Shown here piece after piece: positions 18,161 through 26,227 of a stretch of 64,000 nucleotides of DNA (position 1 is the first letter of the stretch; each line of letters opens with the position of its first letter). The stretch spans positions 62,001 through 126,000 of the forward strand of contig QUKC01000011.1 in the NCBI GenBank assembly GCA_003481005.1. The letters are read 5' to 3'. The notes below the pieces were generated by a model that was not told the DNA's origin, made no database searches, and worked only from the letters and a program-made list of their open reading frames with translations. Source of the DNA: Firmicutes bacterium TM09-10 (lineage in GTDB: Bacteria > Bacillota > Clostridia > Lachnospirales > Lachnospiraceae). A program made the position numbers and the translations under genes.

Positions 18161-19441
18161 TTGAAACTGAATTACAAAAGAACATTTCTGGTAGGACTTG
18201 CCTTTCTGTCCATCTGTGCGTTCTGGCAGATGTATGACAACATCGTCCCGCTGATTTTGCAGGGAACGTTTCACTTAAATGAGACGCTCACCGGAGCAAT
18301 TATGGCGGCAGATAATGTACTTGCGGTATTTTTGCTTCCGCTGCTGGGCTCATTGTCCGATAAAGCGGATACCAGATGGGGAAAACGGACGCCGTTTATT
18401 GTGGTCGGGACGGTACTCGCAGTTGTTTTGATGATGCTGCTTCCGCATGCGGATAAAACAGGAAATTTTGTGCTGTTTGTCATCAGCCTGTTTTTTTTGC
18501 TGATTGCGATGGGATTGTACCGGTCGCCTGCAGTAGCGCTGATGCCTGACCTGACACCGAAGCCGCTGCGCAGTCAGGCAAACGCGATCATTAACCTGAT
18601 GGGTGCAGTCGGAGGTATTTATACCCTGATTTTAATCAGTCTGCTGTTAAAGGGCGGAGACAAACCGGATTATACGCCGGTCTTTCTGGGCGTAGCACTT
18701 CTGATGGTGGTTGCTGTTGTACTTCTTGTTTTGACAGTGCGGGAAAAGAAGCTTGCGCAGGAGGTTGCGAAAGCAAATCTGGAAGAAGAAACAGAGGAAG
18801 AACAAAAGGCGGACAAGACAGGGGAGCTTACTCCGGGAGTAAAGCGTAGCTTGACGATGATTCTGATCTCGATCTTTTTGTGGTTTACCGCATACAATGC
18901 AGTGACGACAGCATTTTCCCGCTATGCCCGTACCGTATGGGGCATGGAGGGCGGCGGCTTTGCCAACTGCCTGATGGTAGCAACCGTAGCGGCGATTATC
19001 AGCTATATCCCCATCGGCATGATTTCCGCGAAGGTGGGCAGGAAAAAGACGATCATGGGCGGTCTGGTGCTGATGCTGATCAGCTTTTTTGCGGCGATTT
19101 TCTTCACGGAATATCACGCAGTGATCAATCTTGGCTTTGCCCTGATCGGAATGGGCTGGGCAGCAGTGAGTGTAAACTCCCTGCCGATGGTTGTGGAGAT
19201 GTGTTCGAGTGAAGATGTCGGAAAATATACGGGGCTTTATTATACCTTTTCCATGTCGGCACAGATTGTGACCCCGATTCTGTCCGGCGCGTTTTTACAG
19301 TATGTTTCCTATCGGACGTTATTTCCGTATGCCTGTGTCTTTACGGTTGCGGCGATGATTACCATGAGCATGGTGCACCACGGCGATAATAAACCGGAAC
19401 GCAAAAAAAATCTGCTGGAAAATTTTGACGTAGAGGATTAA
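18161..19441 (+). CDS. MFS transporter (SLC45/GPH-like sugar carrier)
   Basis: A 426-residue major facilitator with about twelve hydrophobic segments. The loop GSLSDKADTRWGKRTPFIVVG matches the conserved loop of SLC45/sucrose-type and GPH sugar carriers, and MPDLTPKPLRSQANAIINLMG is typical of that branch. A charged central loop (EEETEEEQKADKTGE) separates the halves. It probably moves a sugar or glycoside with a cation, but the substrate is not readable. The start is TTG 18161 with AGGAGGG six bases upstream; no ATG gives a comparable site. Confidence 0.86.
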   Translation: MKLNYKRTFLVGLAFLSICAFWQMYDNIVPLILQGTFHLNETLTGAIMAADNVLAVFLLPLLGSLSDKADTRWGKRTPFIVVGTVLAVVLMMLLPHADKTGNFVLFVISLFFLLIAMGLYRSPAVALMPDLTPKPLRSQANAIINLMGAVGGIYTLILISLLLKGGDKPDYTPVFLGVALLMVVAVVLLVLTVREKKLAQEVAKANLEEETEEEQKADKTGELTPGVKRSLTMILISIFLWFTAYNAVTTAFSRYARTVWGMEGGGFANCLMVATVAAIISYIPIGMISAKVGRKKTIMGGLVLMLISFFAAIFFTEYHAVINLGFALIGMGWAAVSVNSLPMVVEMCSSEDVGKYTGLYYTFSMSAQIVTPILSGAFLQYVSYRTLFPYACVFTVAAMITMSMVHHGDNKPERKKNLLENFDVED

Positions 19442-19516
19442 AATACTTTCATAGTTCAGAATTGCGAAAACGACAATGAAACGGAAAGATGACTGGATCA
19501 AAGGAGAGGCATATCG

Positions 19517-20323
19517 ATGAAAAAATGGATACCGGCGGCAGCGACCGCTGCAGGTGCTTATTTAATTGCAATCGCTCCGAGACTTTGTGAACGGCCGGAG
19601 CGTATGCCGAAGGTGTATTACGCCCATCGCGGTCTGCATGATAATATTTCAGACGCGCCTGAAAATTCTCTTGCAGCCTTCCAAAAAGCGGTGGATGCAG
19701 GCTATGGCATTGAGCTGGATGTGCAGATGACTGCAGATGGAAAGGTTGTTGTTGTACATGATTTTAACCTCAAGCGGATCAGTGGTGTGGACAAAGAGAT
19801 CGACCAGTGTACCTATGCAGAACTGCAGGACTATCCGATCTATGGAAGCGACCAGAGAGTGCCGCTGTTTGAGGATGTTTTAAAGGCAGTGGACGGAAAG
19901 GTACCGCTGATCGTTGAGCTGAAATATAAAGAGGGCAGCAAGATCTGTGAAAAAGCCCAGGAGATTTTAAACAGCTATACCGGAATTTACTGTATTGAAT
20001 CCTTCCATCCGCAGGTACTGGTCTGGTATCGGAAAAACTATCCCCATATCTGCCGCGGACAGCTTTCCATGAACTTTGAGCGGGACGATAATACAAAGGG
20101 TGCGCAGTATTTCGCACTGCGTCATCTGTTGACCAATTTTCTTACAAAGCCGGATTTCATTGCTTATGATTGCCGTGCAATGCATGCAGTATCCAAAAAC
20201 ATCTGCCGGAACTTGTTTGGCTGTCCGTCCGTTGCATGGACAGTAAAATGTCAGGCACAGCTGGATGCCTGCAGCAGATCCTTCGATTACTTTATTTTTG
20301 AGGGATTTGCACCGAAGCAGTGA
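19517..20323 (+). CDS. Glycerophosphodiester phosphodiesterase
   Basis: A 268-residue GDPD-family TIM-barrel enzyme that hydrolyses glycerophosphodiesters to sn-glycerol 3-phosphate and an alcohol. Catalytic signatures are HRGLHDNISDAPENSLAAF (active-site His, Arg and the PENS motif) and GIELDVQMTADGKVVVVHD. A hydrophobic N-terminal stretch (WIPAAATAAGAYLIAIA) probably anchors it in the membrane. An AAAGGAGAGG site precedes the ATG. The gene ends about 50 bases before a terminator and a copy of the four-hairpin repeat. Confidence 0.92.
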   Translation: MKKWIPAAATAAGAYLIAIAPRLCERPERMPKVYYAHRGLHDNISDAPENSLAAFQKAVDAGYGIELDVQMTADGKVVVVHDFNLKRISGVDKEIDQCTYAELQDYPIYGSDQRVPLFEDVLKAVDGKVPLIVELKYKEGSKICEKAQEILNSYTGIYCIESFHPQVLVWYRKNYPHICRGQLSMNFERDDNTKGAQYFALRHLLTNFLTKPDFIAYDCRAMHAVSKNICRNLFGCPSVAWTVKCQAQLDACSRSFDYFIFEGFAPKQ

Positions 20324-20375
20324 GGCAGGATGGTGTGCGCGCGTCGGAAGTAATTTTAGTATTAGAAATAAAAAC

Positions 20376-20410
20376 AGAGGCGGGATTCCGAAAGAGTTCC
20401 GTCTCTTTCC
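20376..20410 (+). terminator. Probable terminator after the GDPD gene
   Basis: AGAGGCGGGA (20376-20385) pairs with TTCCGTCTCT (20397-20406) with two G-U pairs, then TTCC. It sits directly before repeat copy B, as at the other copies. Confidence 0.6.
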
Positions 20411-20411
20411 T

Positions 20412-20538
20412 GTCGTATAGGAAACTTCGTTTCCATACGATAAAAATGCTCCGCGAGGATGCGTACTCGGCGCAAGGGTAGATGGTTGCCGAGGCAACCG
20501 CGCCTCGGCGCGAGAATGTGCCAAGGAACATTCTTTTT
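20412..20538 (+). repeat. Four-hairpin intergenic repeat, copy B
   Basis: A near full-length copy of the element also at 48115 and 54616. Four hairpins in order: TCGTAT/ATACGA with GGAAAC/GTTTCC, then GGTTGC/GCAACC, CGCGCC/GGCGCG, and GAATGTGCC paired with the reverse arm (one mismatch here) followed by a T run. It lies between the GDPD and greA genes and may be transcribed as the greA leader. Confidence 0.85.
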
Positions 20539-20610
20539 AAAAGGATGCTTGAAAAGACATGCCAAAAAAGCAGGGAAATATGCAAAATATTTTCAAAAAT
20601 GGAGGAAATC

Positions 20611-21111
20611 ATGCATAATCAATTGACGGAAAGCGATATCAAAAAGATGCAGGAGGAAATCGAATACCGAAAGCTCGTTGTCCGCAAGGAAGCGCTGGAG
20701 GATGTAAAAGAAGCGCGGGCCCAGGGCGACCTTTCGGAGAATTTCGAATATTATGCTGCAAAGAAATTCAAGAACAAAAATGAAGGCAGGATTCGTTTCC
20801 TGGAGCGGATGATCAAAACGGCAGAGGTTGTTTCGGATGAATCCGCAGCGGACGAGGTCGGCATGAATAATAAGGTAGAGGTCTGGTTTGAAGAGGATGA
20901 CGAGACAGAAACCTACAAAATTGTGACGACAATGCGCCAGGATTCCTTAAAAGGACTGATTTCCGGCGAGTCTCCGCTGGGGAAAGCGCTGCTGGGGCAC
21001 AAGGTTGGTGACAGAGTTTTTGTGGAAATCGGCGCTGGAGACGGCTACTATGTCGTGATCCGTTCGATCGACAAGTCGGCAGGGGATGACGATGAGCTGA
21101 GAAGCTTTTAA
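20611..21111 (+). CDS. greA: Transcription elongation factor GreA
   Basis: A 166-residue Gre factor, which rescues backtracked RNA polymerase by stimulating transcript cleavage. The N-terminal coiled coil carries the acidic tip ARAQGDLSENFEYYAAKK, corresponding to the ARAHGDLSEN region of GreA, followed by GRIRFLERMI. The C-terminal FKBP-like domain includes ISGESPLGKALLGHKVGD. ATG 20611 is chosen for the GGAGGA at 20601-20606; the open frame upstream runs through the repeat and is not coding. One in-frame ATG four codons earlier is possible. Confidence 0.95.
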   Translation: MHNQLTESDIKKMQEEIEYRKLVVRKEALEDVKEARAQGDLSENFEYYAAKKFKNKNEGRIRFLERMIKTAEVVSDESAADEVGMNNKVEVWFEEDDETETYKIVTTMRQDSLKGLISGESPLGKALLGHKVGDRVFVEIGAGDGYYVVIRSIDKSAGDDDELRSF

Positions 21112-21144
21112 ACGATAGAATGCGCAAGAGACAGCGAGGATCGC

Positions 21145-22032
21145 ATGGAGACGGAAAAATCTATGAAAATCATGGTGACAGGCGCAGGCGGCTTTGTAGG
21201 AAGCCGTCTGGTAGCCTATTATGGGAAAAAATACGACGTGTGGGGCGTAACCCACAAAGACCTGGATTTGACGGATGAGGCAGCTGTATTCAAAACAGTG
21301 GAAAAATACCGCCCGGATGTGCTGCTTCACTGTGCAGCGGTTTCGGACGTGGCAGAATGCAGTAAAAAACCGGAGCTGTCTCATGCCGTCAATGTGCTGG
21401 GAACGGAGTACCTTGCGAAAGCCTGCGGAAAAACAGGAACAAAGCTCGTAATGTGCAGCTCGGATCAGGTTTATTTCAGAAAACGGGGAGAGCAGGAGAG
21501 TCTGGACGCATATCTCGAGCCCCACTGGGAGGATTGCATCGAAACGCCGGAGCCACTTTACGGGAAACAAAAGCTGCAGGGTGAGGAGCTCTGCTTAAAA
21601 TACCAGCCGGAGAGCGTAGTGCTTCGGCTTTCGTGGATGTATGACAGCCTGACAGAGGACGAGCTGGCAAAAGGCAGACGCAACCTTGCAACGATGCTTC
21701 GGGAAATGCTCGACCAAAATCAGTCCCGGAAATTTTCGGATACGGACCACCGTGGTGTGACGGACGTAACCCTTGTCGTAAAGAACATGGAAGCAGCGTG
21801 GAAACTGCCGGGCGGCATTTACAATTATGGAAGCAGCAACGATACAAACATGTATGAAACGGTGCGCCGCGTGATGGCATCCTTTGGGCAGGAAGCCCTT
21901 GCAGAAAAAGCGACAGGCGGTAATGTCCGCAACCTGATGATGCGTACAGACAAGCTGGAGCGGTACGGAATTTTCTTTCCGGATACGGCAGCAGGGCTGG
22001 AAGCATTTCTGCGGAAAGGCGGAGCATTATGA
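21145..22032 (+). CDS. NAD-dependent epimerase/dTDP-4-dehydrorhamnose reductase-like SDR
   Basis: A 295-residue extended short-chain dehydrogenase of the RmlD/epimerase type. The Rossmann motif is GAGGFVG and the active-site Tyr-Lys pair lies in YGKQKLQGE. HCAAVSDVAECSKKPE and VNVLGTEYLAKAC match RmlD-like enzymes that reduce a 4-keto nucleotide sugar. No other dTDP-rhamnose gene is nearby, so the substrate is open. An in-frame ATG at 21163 is an alternative start. A strong terminator follows. Confidence 0.86.
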   Translation: METEKSMKIMVTGAGGFVGSRLVAYYGKKYDVWGVTHKDLDLTDEAAVFKTVEKYRPDVLLHCAAVSDVAECSKKPELSHAVNVLGTEYLAKACGKTGTKLVMCSSDQVYFRKRGEQESLDAYLEPHWEDCIETPEPLYGKQKLQGEELCLKYQPESVVLRLSWMYDSLTEDELAKGRRNLATMLREMLDQNQSRKFSDTDHRGVTDVTLVVKNMEAAWKLPGGIYNYGSSNDTNMYETVRRVMASFGQEALAEKATGGNVRNLMMRTDKLERYGIFFPDTAAGLEAFLRKGGAL

Positions 22033-22074
22033 ATGAAATGATACGCGACAGACGTTCGATAGGATGGAACAAAA

Positions 22075-22110
22075 AACACCCTCGGAGCTGGCACTCCGGG
22101 GGTGTTTCTT
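22075..22110 (+). terminator. Terminator between convergent genes
   Basis: AACACCC-T-CGGAG pairs with CTCCG-G-GGGTGTT, then TTCTT. It separates the plus-strand SDR from the minus-strand yitT-like gene. Confidence 0.85.
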
Positions 22111-22168
22111 GTCCACCTGGACATCATTGCATTTCTATATCTAATTGTAATGCTCGGAAGGTAAAAAA

Positions 22169-22792
22169 TCAATCCTCCGCCGACGTTTTCTGTCTGCTCT
22201 TTTGCAGCAGCTCGATGACTGCAGATGACAGCGTAACTGTCAGCAGGGAAAAGAAGATATTGCGCAGCGGAATGTAGGAAATCGAAAGCATCAGCACGAC
22301 GAAATCCGTAAAAAAGTAGGCGCGGGAAATTTTCCAGCCGGTCACCTGATGGAGGATGAGTGCCAGTGCGTCATCTCCGCCGGAAGCGCCGCCTCTGCGG
22401 ACGATTAAGCCTGCGCCGATGCCAACGAACAGACCGCCGAGGATGGCGGCGATAAGTGGTTTATCTGCGTAGGAGGGCAGAAACGGTCCGGTAAATTCCC
22501 AGAACCGGTACAGCAGTGCGTAGCAGCAGGTGGAAAAAATGGCATTCTTCAAAAAGTCGGTGCCCAGAAGCTGAAAGCCAATGATGTAGCAGGTCATGTC
22601 GAGCAGAAAGGAAAAGATGCCGGGTGAAATGCCCGTCCAGTGGTGCAGAAACAGGGTAAGTCCCAGGATTCCGCCCTCTGTGATCTTGCTCTGGCTGTGG
22701 ACGTTGAACAGGCCAAAGGACAGCACTGCTGCGCCCAGCAGCATGGAACCGTAGTGAAGGATGGTATCTTTATTTATTTTTTGTTGAAACAT
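22169..22792 (-). CDS. YitT-family membrane protein, short form
   Basis: A 207-residue membrane protein with the YitT (DUF161) repeats: LGAAVLSFGLFNVHSQSKITEGGILGL and GIGAGLIVRRGGASGGDDALALIL, the second carrying the family's Gly-rich GG-GG-D pattern. Five to six hydrophobic segments are present. Many YitT proteins are about 280 residues with a C-terminal DUF2179 domain, which is absent here. The gene begins 6 bases after recQ and uses a site within its end, so they are co-expressed. Function of the family is unknown. Confidence 0.85.
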   Translation of the reverse strand: MFQQKINKDTILHYGSMLLGAAVLSFGLFNVHSQSKITEGGILGLTLFLHHWTGISPGIFSFLLDMTCYIIGFQLLGTDFLKNAIFSTCCYALLYRFWEFTGPFLPSYADKPLIAAILGGLFVGIGAGLIVRRGGASGGDDALALILHQVTGWKISRAYFFTDFVVLMLSISYIPLRNIFFSLLTVTLSSAVIELLQKSRQKTSAED

Positions 22793-22798
22793 AAAAGC

Positions 22799-24682
22799 TT
22801 AAAACTCCTCTGACTCTCCGGCGAGCTTCTGGCACAGCGCCAGAAACTGTTCACCGTATTTTTGGTATTTCAGCTCGCCGACGCCATGGACAGCGAGCAT
22901 TTCAGTTTTCGTCTGAGGCAGAAGGACACACATGGATTCCAGTGACTTGTCGGAAAAGACAAGATAGGGCGGAATATGCTGTGCCCGTGCGATTTCGGTA
23001 CGCAGCCTGCGCAGCGCCTCGAAGGGATCGCTGCCGGTGTGCAGGGAAGAACGCTTTCTGCCGGATTTGTCCGTGCCGGGAAGCTGCCCGGCTTTTGCAG
23101 GTGTCTGCGTAGTCTTCCTTGCTGCCTTCATCGTGAGTACGGGGCGGAATTCCCCGGACTCTGCATAAAAAGACAGTCCCTTTTCTTTCACTTTTACAAT
23201 AGGAAACTGATCGTCTGTAACGACCAGATAATCCGTCAGAACGAGATAATTGAGCACCTGCCGCAGAAAAACGATGGTATCCTGGGCGTGCGTTGCGTAG
23301 TAACGGTTGGAATCCAGACCAAAACGCAGTACCTTTTCGTTTTTGCTGCCGCGCAGCGTGTCGAGAATGACGTTGACGCCAAAGCGCATGCCGCTTGTTA
23401 AGATACAGCCGATCAGGTCATTGGCAAGCTCTGTGATGTCGATGGTTTCAAAGGTATTTAAACAGTTGCTGCAGTTGCCGCAGTAGTTGGAGCCAAACTC
23501 ACCGAAATAGCGCAGCATGTAGTCCCGCAGACAGTCGGTGGTGTGGCAGTAAAAGGTCATTTTTTTGAGGCGTTCGCGATCTTGTCTGCGAACCTCCTCC
23601 AGTGCTTCTCCGGTCAGCTCTTCGTTATCACGATCCTGTTCGATAAAAAACTGGTTTGTGATAACATCCTGACCGCTGTAAAATAAAATACAGTCCGCCT
23701 TTGCACCGTCCCGTCCGGCGCGCCCGGCCTCCTGATAATAGCTTTCCATATTTTTCGGCATGTTATAATGCAGGACAAAGCGGACGTTGGATTTGTCGAT
23801 GCCCATGCCAAACGCATTGGTTGCGACCATGATCGGTGCATCGTCGTAGGTAAAGGCCTCCTGGTTTGCGCGCCGTTCTTCGTCGGAAAGTCCGGCGTGA
23901 TAGCGGGTTGCCCGAAAACCATCCGCAAGGAGCCTGTCGCAGACCTCTTCGACATTTTTGCGTGTTGCACAGTAAATGACGCCGGAGCTGTCGGGATGGG
24001 CGAGCAGATAATCACGGATGCTACGGTACTTGTCCTTATCGTGGCGAACCTCGAAATAGAGATTTTTTCGGTCAAAACCGGTCACAGCGACATGGGGATC
24101 GGACAGCTCCAGCATCCGGATGATGTCTTCGCGAACTTCCCTGGTTGCCGTCGCGGTAAAAGCGCCGATGACGGGACGGATGGGCAGCGTGCGGACAAAT
24201 TCCGGGATTTTTAAATAGCTGGGGCGGAAATCCTGTCCCCACTGGGATACACAGTGGGCTTCATCAACTGCCAGCAGCGAAATCGGTGTGGAGGCTGCAA
24301 ACTCCAGAAAATCTTCCGTCAGCAGCCGTTCCGGCGCGACGTAGATGATCTTATAACGGCCTTCTTTGGCATAAGCGAGGGCCTTTTTATATTGATTCCA
24401 GGAAAGAGAGCTGTTTAAATAGGCTGCGTGGACCCCCATCTGATTCAGGGCACGGACCTGGTCCTTCATCAGGGAAATCAAGGGGGAGACCACGAGGGTA
24501 ACATGAGGCAGCAGCAGGGCTGGAACCTGATAGCAGACGGATTTCCCGGCGCCGGTGGGCATAATGCCGCAGACATCCTGCCCGTTTAACAGACAGTCGA
24601 TCAGCTCCTCCTGTCCGTCACGGAATGTATCATATCCATAATAGGTTTTTAAAATATCGTATTTGTCCTGCTGTTGCTTCAT
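22799..24682 (-). CDS. recQ: RecQ-type ATP-dependent DNA helicase
   Basis: A 627-residue superfamily 2 helicase that unwinds DNA 3' to 5' in recombination repair. Motifs in order: I GAGKSVCYQVPA, Ia VVSPLISLMKDQV, II VDEAHCVSQWGQDFRPSY (with the RecQ aromatic loop), III AFTATAT, V IMVATNAFGMGIDK, VI QEAGRAGRDG. The zinc-binding Cys set (CLRDYML...CGNCSNC), winged helix and C-terminal HRDC domain (FEALRRLRTEIARAQHIPPY) are all there, so it is full length. Confidence 0.95.
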   Translation of the reverse strand: MKQQQDKYDILKTYYGYDTFRDGQEELIDCLLNGQDVCGIMPTGAGKSVCYQVPALLLPHVTLVVSPLISLMKDQVRALNQMGVHAAYLNSSLSWNQYKKALAYAKEGRYKIIYVAPERLLTEDFLEFAASTPISLLAVDEAHCVSQWGQDFRPSYLKIPEFVRTLPIRPVIGAFTATATREVREDIIRMLELSDPHVAVTGFDRKNLYFEVRHDKDKYRSIRDYLLAHPDSSGVIYCATRKNVEEVCDRLLADGFRATRYHAGLSDEERRANQEAFTYDDAPIMVATNAFGMGIDKSNVRFVLHYNMPKNMESYYQEAGRAGRDGAKADCILFYSGQDVITNQFFIEQDRDNEELTGEALEEVRRQDRERLKKMTFYCHTTDCLRDYMLRYFGEFGSNYCGNCSNCLNTFETIDITELANDLIGCILTSGMRFGVNVILDTLRGSKNEKVLRFGLDSNRYYATHAQDTIVFLRQVLNYLVLTDYLVVTDDQFPIVKVKEKGLSFYAESGEFRPVLTMKAARKTTQTPAKAGQLPGTDKSGRKRSSLHTGSDPFEALRRLRTEIARAQHIPPYLVFSDKSLESMCVLLPQTKTEMLAVHGVGELKYQKYGEQFLALCQKLAGESEEF

Positions 24683-24749
24683 AATAAAAGTCCTTGTCTC
24701 GTTTTGCTCCTGCTGTAATGGAACCTATCCTGTGAATCGTAATGGATTG

Positions 24750-24778
24750 ATTTTAACATGGTTTTGAAAACAGGGCAA
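24750..24778 (-). promoter_or_regulatory. Candidate recQ promoter
   Basis: On the minus strand TTGCCC (24773-24778) and TAAAAT (24750-24755) are separated by 17 bp, about 70 bp upstream of the recQ ATG. Confidence 0.5.
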
Positions 24779-24810
24779 GTGCTGCAGGGTTAAGAAAAAG
24801 GAGATAGGAT

Positions 24811-24867
24811 ATGAGTTTTTTATATCTTGACAGACTGGGAAAAACCCAGCACTATAGAAGTATCTAA
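24811..24867 (+). CDS. Possible 18-codon leader peptide upstream of GH125
   Basis: ATG 24811 follows a good ribosome site (AAAAAGGAGATAGGAT) and opens an 18-codon frame, MSFLYLDRLGKTQHYRSI, ending at TAA 24865-24867, 28 bases before the GH125 start. It overlaps a TTGACA box at 24827, so it is translated only if transcription begins further upstream. It may be chance. Confidence 0.25.
   Translation: MSFLYLDRLGKTQHYRSI
24827..24858 (+). promoter_or_regulatory. Candidate GH125 promoter with long spacer and dyad
   Basis: TTGACA at 24827-24832 and TATAGA at 24853-24858 are 20 bp apart, and the dyad CTGGG-AAAAA-CCCAG (24835-24849) lies inside the spacer. Long spacers holding a dyad are known for MerR-type promoters; the regulator here is unknown. 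Confidence 0.4.
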
Positions 24868-24895
24868 GAAGATAAGAAGAGAGGAGTACATACCA

Positions 24896-26185
24896 ATGAA
24901 AGAGAATTTACCGGTATCCCTGCAGAAACTGATTCACAAGGTGGAAGAGACCTTTGCAGAGGACCCTGCAATGGTAGAACTGTTTATCAACTGTTTTTCC
25001 AACACCCTGGATACAACTGTGAAAAAGATGGAGGACGGCACAACCCATGTTATCACCGGTGATATCCCGGCGATGTGGCTGCGGGATTCCGTTGCACAGG
25101 TGCGCCCCTATCTGGTAGCTGCAGCAGAGGATCAGGAGATTTCCGACCTGCTGGCTGGCCTGTCCAGAAGACAGTTTTTCTTTGTAAACCATGATCCCTA
25201 TGCAAATGCCTTCAATCAGGAAGAAAACGGCAACTGCTGGGATCACGATGAGACGGAAATGAGCGATTGGCTCTGGGAACGCAAATATGAGATCGACTCT
25301 CTGTGCTATCCCGTTCAGTTCGCATATCTGCTCTGGAAAAACACCGGACGTACAGACCATTTTGATGACAATTTCGTAAAAGGCCTGCACACCATCCTGA
25401 ACGTATGGAAAACCGAACAGTATCACGAGGAGAAATCCCCTTATTCCTTCCAGCGTAAGGGCTGCTACTTTACAGATACCCTGTCCAGAGAAGGCAAGGG
25501 CGCTCTGGTAAAATCCGGCGTAGGTCTGACCTGGTCGGGCTTCCGTCCCAGCGATGATGCCTGCATCTACGGCTATCTGATCCCGTCCAATATGTTTGCA
25601 ACAGTTGTTCTGGGCTATATGGAAACCATTGCACATGAAGTATTAAAGGATGAGGCTCTGGCAGCAGAAGCGGCTTCCCTGAAAAAAGAGATCCACGATG
25701 CCATCGAAAGCATGGCGATCGTAGATAACTATTACTATGGTAAGGTTTATGCATACGAAGTAGACGGCTACGGTCAGTATATGCTGATGGACGATGCAAA
25801 TGTACCCAGCCTGCTGGCTATGGATTACCTTGGCTACGAGGCGGATGACCGTCAGGTTGTGGAAAACACCCGTAATTTTGTGCTCAGCTGTGCAAATCCT
25901 TATTATTATGAAGGCAGCTGTGCAAAGGGTGTAGGCAGCCAGCACACCAAGCCTGGCTATATCTGGCATATTGCTCTGGCGATCCAGGGTCTGACCAGCA
26001 AGACAAAGGAAGAAAAGCTGGCGATCCTGAACACCATGAAAAATACCGATGCCGGCAAGCACATGATGCACGAGGGCTTCGATGTCAATGATCCTGCAAA
26101 TTACACCAGAGAGTGGTTCTCCTGGGCAAACGCCATGTTCTGTGAGCTGGTTCTGGATTACTGCGATATCCGCGTGGCACGGTAA
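24896..26185 (+). CDS. Glycoside hydrolase family 125 exo-alpha-1,6-mannosidase
   Basis: A 429-residue GH125 protein (formerly DUF1237), metal-independent inverting exo-alpha-1,6-mannosidases. The family tract GDIPAMWLRDSVAQVRPYL (Asp at 64) and later GYGQYMLMDDANVPSLLAMDYLG and GSQHTKPGYIWHIALAIQGL are clear. No signal peptide, so it is cytoplasmic. ATG 24896 is chosen for GAGGAG nine bases upstream; the frame is open further upstream across the promoter region. A sulfatase gene follows after about 40 bases. It would remove alpha-1,6-linked mannose from imported N-glycan fragments. Confidence 0.93.
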   Translation: MKENLPVSLQKLIHKVEETFAEDPAMVELFINCFSNTLDTTVKKMEDGTTHVITGDIPAMWLRDSVAQVRPYLVAAAEDQEISDLLAGLSRRQFFFVNHDPYANAFNQEENGNCWDHDETEMSDWLWERKYEIDSLCYPVQFAYLLWKNTGRTDHFDDNFVKGLHTILNVWKTEQYHEEKSPYSFQRKGCYFTDTLSREGKGALVKSGVGLTWSGFRPSDDACIYGYLIPSNMFATVVLGYMETIAHEVLKDEALAAEAASLKKEIHDAIESMAIVDNYYYGKVYAYEVDGYGQYMLMDDANVPSLLAMDYLGYEADDRQVVENTRNFVLSCANPYYYEGSCAKGVGSQHTKPGYIWHIALAIQGLTSKTKEEKLAILNTMKNTDAGKHMMHEGFDVNDPANYTREWFSWANAMFCELVLDYCDIRVAR

Positions 26186-26227
26186 GATATACGGGGCGTG
26201 TAAATAGCCGGAGACATGGGGGAGGTT

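Noticed and set aside
20292..20612. Open frames on the minus strand across the intergenic repeat (proteins containing SRAEAR and YGNEVSYT)
   Set aside because: The same peptides recur at 48 kb and 54.5 kb only because the hairpin repeat is copied there. They have no consistent start, and stem-loop structure explains the sequence better.
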